Of a DNA stretch of 46,171 nt, positions 17,411 through 26,757 are shown piece by piece. Position 1 is the stretch's first letter, and each line of letters opens with the position of its first letter. A program made the position numbers and the translations under genes. Under the pieces are notes generated by a model. That model did not search any database. It was given only the letters and a program-made list of their open reading frames with translations, and had not been told where the DNA came from. Source of the DNA: Porticoccaceae bacterium (GTDB lineage: Bacteria > Pseudomonadota > Gammaproteobacteria > Pseudomonadales > Porticoccaceae); contig JAHEGD010000004.1 of assembly GCA_024639885.1 (NCBI GenBank), positions 1-46,171 of the forward strand, read 5' to 3'.

Positions 17411-20400
17411 TTAGCGGTAGTGCAGCTGCACGGCGTCGCGGCCAAACTGGTCGCGCAGGCTCTGTAGCAGCTCGTCGGTTGGGCGCACCCGCCAGTCGCT
17501 GCCCAACAGCAGTTGGGCGCGGCCGACTGCGGCGCGGTAATCGAGGTAAACCGCGCAGTTGCCGGCCTGGTAGGGTGCCAACAGCTCGGCGATCGGTTCG
17601 GCCCACGGCCGCTGCTGGTCGACCGCTACCGCTAGGTGCGACAGCTTGGCCGCGCGGGCGTCGACGATCGACTGGATAGACTCGACCACCACCTTGAGAC
17701 CACCGCTGTAGTCGTCCTCTTGAACCGAGCCGTCGACCACCAGCAGCGCATCTTTGACCAAGATATCGCGGTAGGCCTGGTACTTCTCGGCAAAGATCGA
17801 CAGCTCGATGCGGCCGCTCTTGTCGTCGAGCGTGACAAACGCAAAGGTCTCACCGCGCTTGTTCTTCATCGTGCGCATAGCCACGATCATACCGGCGACT
17901 ACGCCGCGCTCTTTGCTGGGGCGCAGATCAACAATCCGGCGCGGTACCATATTGGCCAGCTCGGCCTCGTACTCGTCGATCGGGTGGCCGGTCAGGAACA
18001 GCCCGAGGGTCTCTTTCTCGCCGTTGAGGCGCTCTTTGGCGGTCAGCGGTTTGGCAGTGCGGTAGCTGTCGTAGTTAAACTCTGGCGAGCTCTCGACAAT
18101 GCTATCGCCAAACAGATCGGTCATCCCAGCGCTGGCGTTGCGCTCGCTCTGGTCGGCCAGTTTGACCGCCTCCTCGAGCGCCGCCAGCATCACTGCGCGG
18201 CTGTAGCCGATCTCGCCGGGCGGGCCGATCTGATCGAGTGCGCCGCTGCGGATCAGCGCCTCGAGGGCGCGCTTGTTGACCTTGCGGATATCGATCCGCG
18301 AGCAGAAGTTAAACAGGTCGGTAAACCGCCCACCGGTCTCGCGGACTGCGATAATATTCTCGATCGGCCCCTCGCCGAGCCCCTTGATAGCACCGAGCCC
18401 GTAGATGATCTGATCGTCGGCGTTGACACTGAATTTAAACAGCCCGCCGTTGACGTCGGGCGGCAGCAGTGCCACCCCCATGGTCCGGCACTCGTCGATA
18501 AAGGTGACCACTTTGTCGGTCTTGTCCATGTCCGAGGAGATGGTGGCGGCCATAAACTGCGCCGGGTAGTGGGTCTTAAGCCAGGCGGTCTGGTAGGCGA
18601 CCAGCGCATAGGCGGCCGAGTGCGACTTGTTAAAGCCGTAGCCGGCAAACTTCTCCATCAAGTCAAAGATGTTCGAGGCGAGCTCGTGGTCGAAACCCTT
18701 TTCACTGCTGCCGGCGAGAAACAACTCGCGCTGCTTGGCCATCTCTTCGGGCTTCTTTTTACCCATCGCGCGGCGCAACAGGTCGGCGCCACCGAGGGTG
18801 AAGCCGCCCATCTCTTGGGCGATCTGCATCACCTGCTCTTGGTAGAGGATAATCCCGTAGGTCGGCTCCAACGCCGCCTTGAGACAGTCGTGTTGGTATT
18901 GCGGGTGCGGGTAGCTAACTTCGGCGCGGCCCTTCTTGCGGTTGATAAAATCGTCGACCATGCCCGACTGCAGCGGCCCGGGCCGAAACAGCGCCACCAG
19001 TGCAACGATATCTTCAAAGCGGTCGGGGCCGAGCTTGCGGATCAGCTCTTTCATACCGCGCGACTCTAGCTGGAACACCGCGGTGGTGTCGCCGCGCTGC
19101 ATCAGCTCGTAAGAGCGGCTGTCGTCGAGCGGGATCGACTCGATCTGCAGCGCCGCTTCGCCGCTCTCGGCGCGACGCTGGTTGACCATCGCCACCGCCC
19201 AATCGACGATGGTGAGAGTGCGCAGACCGAGAAAGTCGAACTTCACTAGGCCGGCCTCTTCGACGTCGTTCTTGTCGAACTGGGTGACCATGTTGGCGCC
19301 ACCGTCGTCGCAGTAGATCGCCGAAAAGTCGGTGATCGTGGTCGGAGCGATCACCACCCCACCGGCGTGCTTGCCGCAGTTGCGGGCGACCCCTTCGAGC
19401 TGTTCGGCCATCGCCCAGATCTCGGCCGCCTCTTCGTCGTCGGCCAAAAACTCGCGCAAGCTCTCCTCTTGCTCTAGCGCCTTGGCGAGGGTCATGCCGA
19501 CCTCAAACGGGATCATCTTGGAGAGCTTGTCGGCCAGCCCGTAAGACTTGCCCTGCACCCGCGCCACATCGCGGACCACCGCCTTGGCGGCCATGGTGCC
19601 GAAGGTGACGATCTGCGATACCGCGTCGCGGCCGTAGCGCTCGGCGACATAGTTGATGACCCGGTCGCGCCCCTCCATGCAGAAGTCGATATCAAAGTCG
19701 GGCATCGAGACCCGCTCGGGGTTGAGGAAACGCTCAAACAGTAGGTCGTATTCGATCGGGTCGAGATCGGTAATCTTCAGTGCGTAGGCGACCAGCGAAC
19801 CGGCCCCTGAGCCGCGCCCGGGACCGACTGGAATACCGTTGTCCTTGGCCCACTGGATAAAGTCCATCACGATCAAAAAATAGCCGGGGAAGCCCATCTG
19901 GATGATGATATCCAGCTCGAACTTGAGCCGCGCGTGGTAGCGCTGGCGGATCTGCGCAAAATCGGCGCGCTGTGTGTCGAATAGAAAAGCTAACCGCTCA
20001 TCTAATCCGCGCTCGGAGAGCTGGATAAAATACTCGCCCATGGTCAGACCGTCGGGGACCGGGTAGTCGGGCAGGAAATACTCGCCAAGACGCAGCGTCA
20101 CCGAGCAGCGCTGCGCGATCAGCAGTGAATTGGCGAGCGCCTCGGGCAGGTCGCTGAACAGCTCGGCCATCTCGTCGCCACTGCGCAGGTACTGCTGCTC
20201 TGAGTAGCGGCGCTCGCGGCGCGGGTCGTCGAGGGTGCGCCCCTCGGTGATACAGACCCGCGCCTCGTGGGCGTCGAACTCGTCGGCGGTTAAAAACCGC
20301 ACATCATTGGTCGCCACCAGAGGACAGCCGGAGCGCGCCGCGAGCGCCACCGCGGCGTGTAGATGGTCTTCGTCGCCGGTGCGACCGGTGCGCTGCACCT

Positions 20401-20896
20401 CGAGATAGAAGCGCCCCGGGTAGAGCGCCTGCCAGCTGGCCAGCTCGCTGTCGGCGCGCTCATCTTGCTGGTTGCCCAGCGCGCTGCCGAGCGGCCCGTT
20501 GCGCCCCCCAGAGAGCACAATCAGCCCCTCGCTGTGGTCGGCCAACCAGGCGCGCTGCAGCTGAGGTGAACCGTGCCGCTGGCCGTCGCGCCAGGCGCGC
20601 GAAATCAGTGCCGTGAGGTTGTGGTAGCCGGCTTGGCTGGCGACCAAAAAAAGCAGGTTATAGGGATCGCCATCGGCCTCTTCGACCACCGCCAAATCGG
20701 CGCCAATAATCGGCTTGATACCGGCGCCACGGGCCGCCTTGTAGAATTTGATCAGGCCAAAAAAGTTGCTGAAGTCGGTCAGCGCCAGTGCCGGCATGCC
20801 GAGCTCGGCGGCGCGCGACACCAGCGGCTTGATGCGCACCAAGCCATCGATCAGGCTGTACTCTGAGTGCAGCCGCAGGTGGACAAATTGGCTCAT
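17411..20896 (-). CDS. dnaE: DNA polymerase III subunit alpha
   Basis: This is the replicative polymerase. I choose the ATG at 20896, giving 1161 residues (E. coli 1160) and the family N-terminus MSQFVHLRLHSEYS; the frame stays open to 20950 but that would run into fabH. Domains in order are PHP (1-280), palm with catalytic aspartates D402 and D404 in PDFDIDF, the fingers and helix-hairpin-helix region (FAGYGFNKSHSAAYA), a beta-clamp-binding segment GMTDLF where E. coli has QADMF, and an OB fold (GVVAGMIVAMR, near residue 970). The ribosome-binding site is poor, and fabH ends only 16 bp upstream, so coupling is likely. Confidence 0.98.
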   Translation of the reverse strand: MSQFVHLRLHSEYSLIDGLVRIKPLVSRAAELGMPALALTDFSNFFGLIKFYKAARGAGIKPIIGADLAVVEEADGDPYNLLFLVASQAGYHNLTALISRAWRDGQRHGSPQLQRAWLADHSEGLIVLSGGRNGPLGSALGNQQDERADSELASWQALYPGRFYLEVQRTGRTGDEDHLHAAVALAARSGCPLVATNDVRFLTADEFDAHEARVCITEGRTLDDPRRERRYSEQQYLRSGDEMAELFSDLPEALANSLLIAQRCSVTLRLGEYFLPDYPVPDGLTMGEYFIQLSERGLDERLAFLFDTQRADFAQIRQRYHARLKFELDIIIQMGFPGYFLIVMDFIQWAKDNGIPVGPGRGSGAGSLVAYALKITDLDPIEYDLLFERFLNPERVSMPDFDIDFCMEGRDRVINYVAERYGRDAVSQIVTFGTMAAKAVVRDVARVQGKSYGLADKLSKMIPFEVGMTLAKALEQEESLREFLADDEEAAEIWAMAEQLEGVARNCGKHAGGVVIAPTTITDFSAIYCDDGGANMVTQFDKNDVEEAGLVKFDFLGLRTLTIVDWAVAMVNQRRAESGEAALQIESIPLDDSRSYELMQRGDTTAVFQLESRGMKELIRKLGPDRFEDIVALVALFRPGPLQSGMVDDFINRKKGRAEVSYPHPQYQHDCLKAALEPTYGIILYQEQVMQIAQEMGGFTLGGADLLRRAMGKKKPEEMAKQRELFLAGSSEKGFDHELASNIFDLMEKFAGYGFNKSHSAAYALVAYQTAWLKTHYPAQFMAATISSDMDKTDKVVTFIDECRTMGVALLPPDVNGGLFKFSVNADDQIIYGLGAIKGLGEGPIENIIAVRETGGRFTDLFNFCSRIDIRKVNKRALEALIRSGALDQIGPPGEIGYSRAVMLAALEEAVKLADQSERNASAGMTDLFGDSIVESSPEFNYDSYRTAKPLTAKERLNGEKETLGLFLTGHPIDEYEAELANMVPRRIVDLRPSKERGVVAGMIVAMRTMKNKRGETFAFVTLDDKSGRIELSIFAEKYQAYRDILVKDALLVVDGSVQEDDYSGGLKVVVESIQSIVDARAAKLSHLAVAVDQQRPWAEPIAELLAPYQAGNCAVYLDYRAAVGRAQLLLGSDWRVRPTDELLQSLRDQFGRDAVQLHYR

Positions 20897-20912
20897 AACT
20901 GCGGCGTCGCGA

Positions 20913-22007
20913 TCACGGTTGGCTGAGCAGTGTGCTGACATCGACACCATAGTAGTCGAAGCTGTCGCGCATCAGGTCGTAGACGTTGCCAGTGTAGCCG
21001 GGCGCAGTGACCGGCCGGGTGGCCAGCGGCTGACAGCGCTCGCCCCACTTGACCAGACCGGCCCCGCAGGTGAGCCCGCCACCAAAGGTGGCCATTAGAA
21101 TATTCATGCCGGGCTCAATGCGGCCGGCCTCGAGCGCATCGGTCAGCGCCAGCGGAATAGAGGCCGCCGAGGTGTTGGCGTACTCTTGGATGCGCACAAT
21201 AATCTTTTCAATCGGGAAATCGAGCCGCTTGGCGAGCGCCTCGATGATCCGGATATTGGCCTGGTGGGGGACAAACAGATCGATGTCGGCCACCGTCAAA
21301 TTGGCCTGCTCGAGCACCCGCGCGCAGGCGTCGCCCATCCCCTTCACGGCATTCTTAAAGATCGCCTGGCCGTCGAAAGCGAGGTGGCGCTGGGCCGGGT
21401 GAAAGAGGTTGGTCGGGTTGATGCCAAGGCCGTGCATCTCGAGCGACTCGCGGCTGTCGCGGACGGTGCTCCAGGCGCTGTGCAGCAGCCCACTGGGCTG
21501 TTCGCTGGCCTCGATCACCACCGCGCCGGCGCCGTCGCCAAACAGCACCGCGGTGCTGCGCTCGTGCCAGTTCATCACCTGCGATAGGTGCTCTGAGCCG
21601 ATCACCAGAGCGCGCTCGATCTGGCCGCTGCGGACCATCGCGGTGGCGTTGGTGAGCGCGTAAAACCAGCTGGTGCAGGCGCTGTTGAGGTCCATACAGC
21701 CGGCATTGCCGGCGCCGAGTTTGTCGAGCACATAGCTGGCCGTATTGGGGCAGAGATCGCTGCCGGTGGTGGTGCCGACGATTAACATATCGATCGATTC
21801 GGGGGCGGTACCGGACGCCGCCAGCGCCTGCTCGGCCGCCTGCCAGGCCATTTCGCCGCTGGTTAGGTGGCTGTAGTGGCGGCGCTCAATGCCGGAGCGC
21901 GAGCGGATCCACTCATCCGAGGTGTCGACCACCCTAGCTAGATCGTCGTTGCTCATCACCACTGGCGGCACGTATTTTCCCCATCCGGTGATTGCGGCGT
22001 ATCTCAT
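20913..22007 (-). CDS. Beta-ketoacyl-ACP synthase III family protein (FabH-like)
   Basis: KAS III enzymes condense an acyl-CoA with malonyl-ACP to start fatty acid synthesis; relatives also make specialised ketones and lipids. The 364-residue product has the full triad C111 (NSACTSWF), H248 (VPHQANIR) and N278 (YANTSAAS), plus the C-terminal GGGLTCGAGLVKW. It is about 45 residues longer than E. coli FabH (317), mainly through a tail of about 40 residues after that motif. The ATG has GAGGT four bases upstream. It interrupts the usual rnhB-dnaE neighbourhood and has its own good promoter, so it may drive dnaE-accA too. Whether it is the main initiating FabH or a paralogue cannot be told here; the usual fabH locus (plsX-fabH-fabD) is outside the window. 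Confidence 0.85.
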   Translation of the reverse strand: MRYAAITGWGKYVPPVVMSNDDLARVVDTSDEWIRSRSGIERRHYSHLTSGEMAWQAAEQALAASGTAPESIDMLIVGTTTGSDLCPNTASYVLDKLGAGNAGCMDLNSACTSWFYALTNATAMVRSGQIERALVIGSEHLSQVMNWHERSTAVLFGDGAGAVVIEASEQPSGLLHSAWSTVRDSRESLEMHGLGINPTNLFHPAQRHLAFDGQAIFKNAVKGMGDACARVLEQANLTVADIDLFVPHQANIRIIEALAKRLDFPIEKIIVRIQEYANTSAASIPLALTDALEAGRIEPGMNILMATFGGGLTCGAGLVKWGERCQPLATRPVTAPGYTGNVYDLMRDSFDYYGVDVSTLLSQP

Positions 22008-22064
22008 GGTGACCTCGGTCTCTGTTGTTATTGTGGTGGCCCAGCAAATTTGGGCTAGTCTGCG

Positions 22065-22093
22065 AATATAAAAGGATTACTGCGGCGAGACAA
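22065..22093 (-). promoter_or_regulatory. Predicted sigma70 promoter upstream of fabH-dnaE-accA
   Basis: On the minus strand TTGTCT (22093-22088), a 17-bp spacer and TATATT (22070-22065) lie in the 112-bp gap between rnhB and the fabH-like gene. The region is visibly more AT-rich than its surroundings. Initiation near 22058 would give a leader of about 50 nt. Confidence 0.6.
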
Positions 22094-22119
22094 CCCGCAA
22101 CAGCGCGCGGCGGTCGGTT

Positions 22120-22737
22120 TTATTGGCGGCCGGCCGGTGGCTGGGCGACCACCGCCGCCACCGGTGCAAACGAGCGGCGGTGAATCGGCGTAGCGCCGAG
22201 CTGGCGCAGCGCCGCCAGGTGGCTGGCACTGCCGTAGCCCTTGTGGCCGGCAAACCCGTAACCGGGGTAGCGGGCGTCGAGTGCGACCATCTCGCGATCG
22301 CGGGTGACCTTGGCGATGATCGAGGCGGCGCTGATCACCTCGACGCGGCCGTCGCCGCGGGTCACCGCCTCGCTGCGGTAGCCCCAGTCGGGCAGCCGGT
22401 TGCCATCCACGGCGACAAAGTCTGGCCGCTGGGCGAGCTCGTCGACCGCGCGGGTCATCGCCAGCAGAGTCGCCTGAAGAATATTCAGCTGGTCGATCTC
22501 GGCGACACTGCAGCGCCCTACCGACCAGCAGAGCGCCTGCTCGACAATCTGGCTGTAGAGCGCCTCGCGGCGTTTCTCGGAGAGTTTTTTCGAGTCGGCG
22601 AGCCCCTCAATGGTGTGGCCGGCTGGCAGAATCACCGCCGCCGTGACCACGTCACCGGCCAGTGGCCCGCGCCCGACTTCGTCGACACCGGCCAGCCAGC
22701 GGACCCCGACCGGCGGCTGCCAGCTGCTGTCGGTCAC
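22120..22737 (-). CDS. rnhB: Ribonuclease HII
   Basis: RNase HII nicks RNA-DNA hybrids and removes single misincorporated ribonucleotides. The product is 205 residues with the acidic active site D19-E20 ([12 protein letters not shown]), D111 (VDGNRLP) and D129, and the [13 protein letters not shown] segment. It starts with GTG overlapping the lpxB stop (GTGA). Confidence 0.97.
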   Translation of the reverse strand: MTDSSWQPPVGVRWLAGVDEVGRGPLAGDVVTAAVILPAGHTIEGLADSKKLSEKRREALYSQIVEQALCWSVGRCSVAEIDQLNILQATLLAMTRAVDELAQRPDFVAVDGNRLPDWGYRSEAVTRGDGRVEVISAASIIAKVTRDREMVALDARYPGYGFAGHKGYGSASHLAALRQLGATPIHRRSFAPVAAVVAQPPAGRQ

Positions 22738-23876
22738 GCTGCCGGCTCGGCGATCAGGTCGGCGATCGCCACCGCCGCGCGGGCGCTGGAAGGCAGCTCG
22801 ATCTGGCTGCGCAGGGCGCGCAACTCGGCCACCAACGCGGCGCCGCGGGCCGGCTCGAGCAGCTCTAACAGTGCGCCGCTGAGCTGCTCGACAGTGGCGT
22901 CGTGCTGCAGCAGCTCGGCGACCAGTGGCCGGCCGGCCAGCAGGTTGGGCAGCGCCACATAGGGGGTCTTAACCAGCCAACGGACCAGCCGGTAGCTCCA
23001 CTCGCCGAGCTTGTAGCTGACCACCATCGGCCGCTCCAGCAGCATCGCCTCGAGCGCGGTGGTACCGGAGGTCAACAGTACTGCATCGGCAGCGGTCATC
23101 GCCGTCTCGGCACCACCGTCGATCACCGTGATCGGCAGCGCCGGGCAGCTGGCTAGCAGCGCATCGAGCTGGGCGCGCCGCGCCGGGTTGGCGGCCGGCA
23201 GCACAAAGCTGATTCCGGCCAGACTGGCCGCCAATTTGGCCGCCACCTGCAGATAGAGCGGTGCCATCAGCGCCACCTCGCCACTGCGGCTGCCGGGCAG
23301 CAGCGCCACCACCGGCGCGCCGCCAATACCGAGCTGGCGGCGCGCCGCGGCGGCGTCGCCCGGGCGCAGCTGGCTGGCCAGCGGGTGGCCGACAAACAGG
23401 CTCGGCACCTGGTGCTGTTGATAGAACTGCTGCTCAAACGGCAACAGCGTCAACATCAGGTCGACCGATTTTTTGATCCCTTTGATACGCCCCTGCCGCC
23501 ACGCCCAGACCGACGGACTGACGTAGTGGACAGTTTTAATACCGAGTGGCTTGAGCCGTTTCTCGATCCCTAAGTTGAAGTCGGGGGCGTCGATGCCAAT
23601 GAATGCTGCGGGACGCTGCTGACGGCAATAGTTGACGATGTCGCGGCGAATGCGCAGCAGCTCTGGCAGCCTTTTGAGCGGCTCGACAAAGCCCATCACC
23701 GCCAGCCGCTCGAGCGGGTGGCGGCTGACCAGCCCAGCGGCGATCATCTTGGGGCCGCCGATACCGGTAAAGTGGGCGGCTGGAAAGTGGCTGCGCAGTG
23801 CACCGATCAGATCGGCACCGAGGGTGTCGCCAGAGGCCTCGCCAGCCACCAGTACAAACAGCGGCGCAGCGTCCAT
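22734..23876 (-). CDS. lpxB: Lipid-A-disaccharide synthase
   Basis: LpxB joins UDP-diacylglucosamine and lipid X into the lipid A disaccharide at the inner membrane surface. The 380-residue product (E. coli 382) starts [12 protein letters not shown] and contains GIGGPKM and the [10 protein letters not shown] and [11 protein letters not shown] nucleotide-binding segments of GT19 glycosyltransferases. Its ATG follows the lpxA TAG immediately, without a spacer. Confidence 0.98.
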   Translation of the reverse strand: MDAAPLFVLVAGEASGDTLGADLIGALRSHFPAAHFTGIGGPKMIAAGLVSRHPLERLAVMGFVEPLKRLPELLRIRRDIVNYCRQQRPAAFIGIDAPDFNLGIEKRLKPLGIKTVHYVSPSVWAWRQGRIKGIKKSVDLMLTLLPFEQQFYQQHQVPSLFVGHPLASQLRPGDAAAARRQLGIGGAPVVALLPGSRSGEVALMAPLYLQVAAKLAASLAGISFVLPAANPARRAQLDALLASCPALPITVIDGGAETAMTAADAVLLTSGTTALEAMLLERPMVVSYKLGEWSYRLVRWLVKTPYVALPNLLAGRPLVAELLQHDATVEQLSGALLELLEPARGAALVAELRALRSQIELPSSARAAVAIADLIAEPAA

Positions 23877-24644
23877 CTAGCGAATGATGCCGCGGCTAGA
23901 ACGCACCAGTGACGCCAAAAACTGTGCGGTGGCGGGGTCGTCGCCGAGCGCGCCGATCTGCTGCTGGGCCTCGTCCATGGTGAGTCCACGGCGGTAGACA
24001 ATTTTGTAGGCCTTGTTGACCAGCGCCACCTGCTCGGCAGTGAAGCCGCGCCGCTTCATCCCCTCGCGGTTGATAGTGCGCGGCTCGGCCGGGCTGCCGG
24101 TGGCGGTGACGAACGCCGGCACGTCGTGGTAGAGAAACGAGCCGGGGCCGACAAAGGCGTGGCCGCCAATCTGCACATACTGGTGGACCAGTGAATACCC
24201 GGACAGAATCGCCCAGTCGTCGACCACTACATGGCCAGAGATTGAGGCGTTGTTGACAAAAATGGTGTGGTTGCCGACCACACAGTCGTGGCCGATATGG
24301 ACATAGGCCATCAGTAAGTTGTCGCTGCCGATCACCGTCTCACCGCGGTCTTGGACGGTACCGCGGTGGATGGTGACCCCTTCGCGGATGACGTTATTAT
24401 CGCCGATCAGCAGCCGGGTCGGCTCGCCGCGGTATTTGAGATCGGGGGTGTCCTCGCCAACGCTGGCGAACTGGAAAATCTTGTTGTTGGCGCCGATCTC
24501 GGTCGGCCCCTTGAGCACCACGTGGGAGCCGACCACACTGTCGGCACCGATTTTAACGCCGGGGCCGATGGTGGTGAATGGCCCCACTTGCACACTGGGG
24601 TGGAGCTCGGCAGCGGGGTCAACAATCGCTTGCGGGTGAATCAT
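23877..24644 (-). CDS. lpxA: UDP-N-acetylglucosamine O-acyltransferase
   Basis: LpxA starts lipid A synthesis by moving a 3-hydroxyacyl chain from ACP to UDP-GlcNAc. I choose ATG 24644 (255 residues, beginning MIHPQAIVDP), which fits the family; a start at 24671 would add nine residues and overlap fabZ. The protein is a left-handed beta helix of hexapeptide repeats with catalytic H119 (HIGHDC, matching E. coli H125). At the position of E. coli G173, which sets acyl-chain length, an ungapped alignment places P167 (HAFVGPGSF). The C-terminus has the GMKRRGF segment seen in E. coli as GLKRRGF. It is four bases after the fabZ stop. Confidence 0.97.
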   Translation of the reverse strand: MIHPQAIVDPAAELHPSVQVGPFTTIGPGVKIGADSVVGSHVVLKGPTEIGANNKIFQFASVGEDTPDLKYRGEPTRLLIGDNNVIREGVTIHRGTVQDRGETVIGSDNLLMAYVHIGHDCVVGNHTIFVNNASISGHVVVDDWAILSGYSLVHQYVQIGGHAFVGPGSFLYHDVPAFVTATGSPAEPRTINREGMKRRGFTAEQVALVNKAYKIVYRRGLTMDEAQQQIGALGDDPATAQFLASLVRSSRGIIR

Positions 24645-24648
24645 CGGC

Positions 24649-25086
24649 TCAATCTCGGTCGCGGTAGGCACACAGCAGGGTCGCCTCAGCGGCGGTCTGA
24701 CCGTCGACGGTGGCCGACACTTGGAAGCGCCAGATACCGCGCTTTACCCCGGCCACCTCGGCGCGCAGCACCAGCTTGTCGCCAGGCACCACTTGACGCT
24801 TGAAACGGCAGTTGTCGATACCGGCAAACAGATAGAGCTTGCCGTCTTCGGCGGTGGTTTTGGTGGTGGCAAAGCCGAGAATACCGGCCGCTTGGGCCAT
24901 CGCTTCAACAATCAGTACACCGGGAAAGATCGGCGCGCCGGGGAAGTGGCCGTTGAATACCTCTTCATTGGCGGTGATATTTTTGTAGGCGAGAATGTAG
25001 TCGTTCTCCACCAGCTCCTCGACCCGGTCGACCAACAGAAACGGGTAGCGGTGAGGCAACAACTTTTTAATTTGATTCAGGTCCAC
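24649..25086 (-). CDS. fabZ: 3-hydroxyacyl-ACP dehydratase FabZ
   Basis: FabZ dehydrates 3-hydroxyacyl-ACP in fatty acid elongation and competes with LpxA and LpxD for the same substrate. The 145-residue hot-dog protein has [14 protein letters not shown] and the catalytic pair H47 (NGHFPG) and E61 (EAMAQ). It starts with GTG, preceded by AAGGAG five bases upstream. It lies in the conserved lpxD-fabZ-lpxA order. Confidence 0.97.
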   Translation of the reverse strand: MDLNQIKKLLPHRYPFLLVDRVEELVENDYILAYKNITANEEVFNGHFPGAPIFPGVLIVEAMAQAAGILGFATTKTTAEDGKLYLFAGIDNCRFKRQVVPGDKLVLRAEVAGVKRGIWRFQVSATVDGQTAAEATLLCAYRDRD

Positions 25087-25113
25087 ACAAACTCCTTAAT
25101 GGCTTGCCACCAG

Positions 25114-26136
25114 CTATTCCGGCTGACGTTTTTGTAACTCTTTAATCTGTCGCGCCATCTCGTCGAGCTGGCCAAAGCGCACTGCGCTGCGCCGCCACTG
25201 GGCGCTGGGCAGCAGCGGCGTACCGGCCGAGTAGCTGCCGGGGGTGGTGATGTTATTGGTCACTAAACTTTTCGCGGTGACCTGCACTCCGTCGCAGACA
25301 CTGATATGGCCGATCACCCCGGCGGCACCCGCCAAAATACAGTTTTTGCCGACCGAGGCACTGCCGGCGATCGCCGAGAAAGCCACCATCGCGGTGCCGT
25401 CGCCGACGCTGGCGTTGTGGCCGATCTGGACGTGGTTGTCGAGTATCACCTGGTTGCCGAGCACGGTGTCGGCCAGTGCACCCCGATCGACCGTCGAGTT
25501 GGCGCCGATCTCGACGTCGTCGCCGATCTGTACGCCACCGAGCTGGTGAATCTTCTGCCAGCCGCCCTGGCCGTTGGGGGCAAACCCGAAGCCGTCGGCA
25601 CCGATCACTACGCCGGCGTGCAGGGTCACCCGGTCGCCGAGCAACACGCCGTAGTAGAGGGTGACATTGGCGGCCAGCCGGCACTGCTGGCCGACCACGC
25701 TGTTGACGCCGATCACGCTGTTGGCACCGATCACGCTGCCGGCGCCAACCACCGCACCGGCCTCAATCACCGCGCCGGCCCCGACCGTCACCCCCTCGCC
25801 GAGGCTGGCACTGGGGTCGACGCAGGCGCGCGGGTGAATGGTGCCGGCCGGCTCCGGTGCGTTGGCGAACAGACCGCTAACGCGAGCGAAGGCGAGATAA
25901 GGATCGGCGACAACGATCGCGTCGCCCGGGTAGTGCGCCGCACTGGCGGCGTCGAGCAGCACCGCAGCGGCGCGACAGGCGGCCAGCTGCGGGCGGTACT
26001 TGCGGTTGGCGAGAAAGCTCAGCTGACCGGCTTGCGCTGTGGCCAGCGGGGCGATACCGGTAATGATCGCCGCTGGGTCACCGCGCAGCTCGCCGTCGAG
26101 CTGCGCCGCTATCTCGCCGAGCGCGACAGTAGCCAT
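25114..26136 (-). CDS. lpxD: UDP-3-O-(3-hydroxyacyl)glucosamine N-acyltransferase
   Basis: LpxD adds the second 3-hydroxyacyl chain to UDP-3-O-acyl-glucosamine. The 340-residue product (E. coli 341) has an N-terminal uridine-binding domain (LSFLANRKY), a long run of hexapeptide repeats, the [12 protein letters not shown] segment and catalytic H240 ([10 protein letters not shown], matching E. coli H239). It follows skp with an 18-bp gap. Confidence 0.98.
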   Translation of the reverse strand: MATVALGEIAAQLDGELRGDPAAIITGIAPLATAQAGQLSFLANRKYRPQLAACRAAAVLLDAASAAHYPGDAIVVADPYLAFARVSGLFANAPEPAGTIHPRACVDPSASLGEGVTVGAGAVIEAGAVVGAGSVIGANSVIGVNSVVGQQCRLAANVTLYYGVLLGDRVTLHAGVVIGADGFGFAPNGQGGWQKIHQLGGVQIGDDVEIGANSTVDRGALADTVLGNQVILDNHVQIGHNASVGDGTAMVAFSAIAGSASVGKNCILAGAAGVIGHISVCDGVQVTAKSLVTNNITTPGSYSAGTPLLPSAQWRRSAVRFGQLDEMARQIKELQKRQPE

Positions 26137-26154
26137 GAGGTAGGCGGCCGTCGG

Positions 26155-26670
26155 TTACTGAGTCTTCTGGTTGAGCCGCTCGGCGACCTTGGCGGTAATG
26201 TTGTGCTCGGGGCCGGCAACCATCACCGACTCGGCTTTCAACAGCAGCGTGATGCCCTCTTCCTTGACAATCTCTTCGAGCGCTTCGCTCGCTTTGGGGC
26301 GCAGCTCTTCAAAGATGCTCTGCTGCAGTGCTTGGCTTTCCGCCTGCAGTTTGCGCATGGCCAGATCGGCATCGGCCTTGGTGTACTCGGCTTTCTTCTG
26401 GTAGCTGGCGGCCTGCTCTTGCGACCAGGTCATACGGTTGGCCTCGGCCTCTTTGGCCATCGCCTGCAGGTCAGCCACAGCGCTTTCATACTTGGCGCGC
26501 AGGGCGACGAAGTCGGCACCCGACTCGGCGGCCTGGGCGCGCTGCTGGGCCAGCTCAGAGCCAAAGATAGCGCGCTGAATGTCGACCACAGCGATCTTGT
26601 CGGCGGCAAAAGAGAGAGTGCTAGCGGCCAGTAGGGTGGCGGCAATGAACAGTTTTTTAATGGTAACCAC
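26155..26670 (-). CDS. skp: Periplasmic chaperone Skp/OmpH family
   Basis: Skp holds unfolded outer-membrane proteins between the Sec translocon and BamA. The 171-residue precursor has a clear signal peptide (KK, hydrophobic core, cleavage probably after SFA-A near residue 23), then KIAVVDIQRAIF and a long charged coiled-coil region, as expected for the tentacles of the trimer. It starts with GTG, with GGAG about eight bases upstream. Confidence 0.93.
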   Translation of the reverse strand: MVTIKKLFIAATLLAASTLSFAADKIAVVDIQRAIFGSELAQQRAQAAESGADFVALRAKYESAVADLQAMAKEAEANRMTWSQEQAASYQKKAEYTKADADLAMRKLQAESQALQQSIFEELRPKASEALEEIVKEEGITLLLKAESVMVAGPEHNITAKVAERLNQKTQ

Positions 26671-26757
26671 GATAAAACTCCAAAATAGTGTCTGTTATGG
26701 GTGGATTCGGTGTTGATCTGCTGCAGAGTTTACTGGCTTTTAGGCCAGCCGTCTCGG

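Noticed and set aside
17636-19069. 477-codon open frame antisense to dnaE
   Set aside because: It is a codon-bias shadow: the sequence is a low-complexity run of Asp, Gly, His, Leu and Val with no family motif, and dnaE on the other strand is intact and highly conserved.
25306-26634. 442-codon open frame antisense to lpxD and skp
   Set aside because: It spans two well-supported genes on the other strand and reads as GC-driven filler without motifs or a ribosome-binding site.
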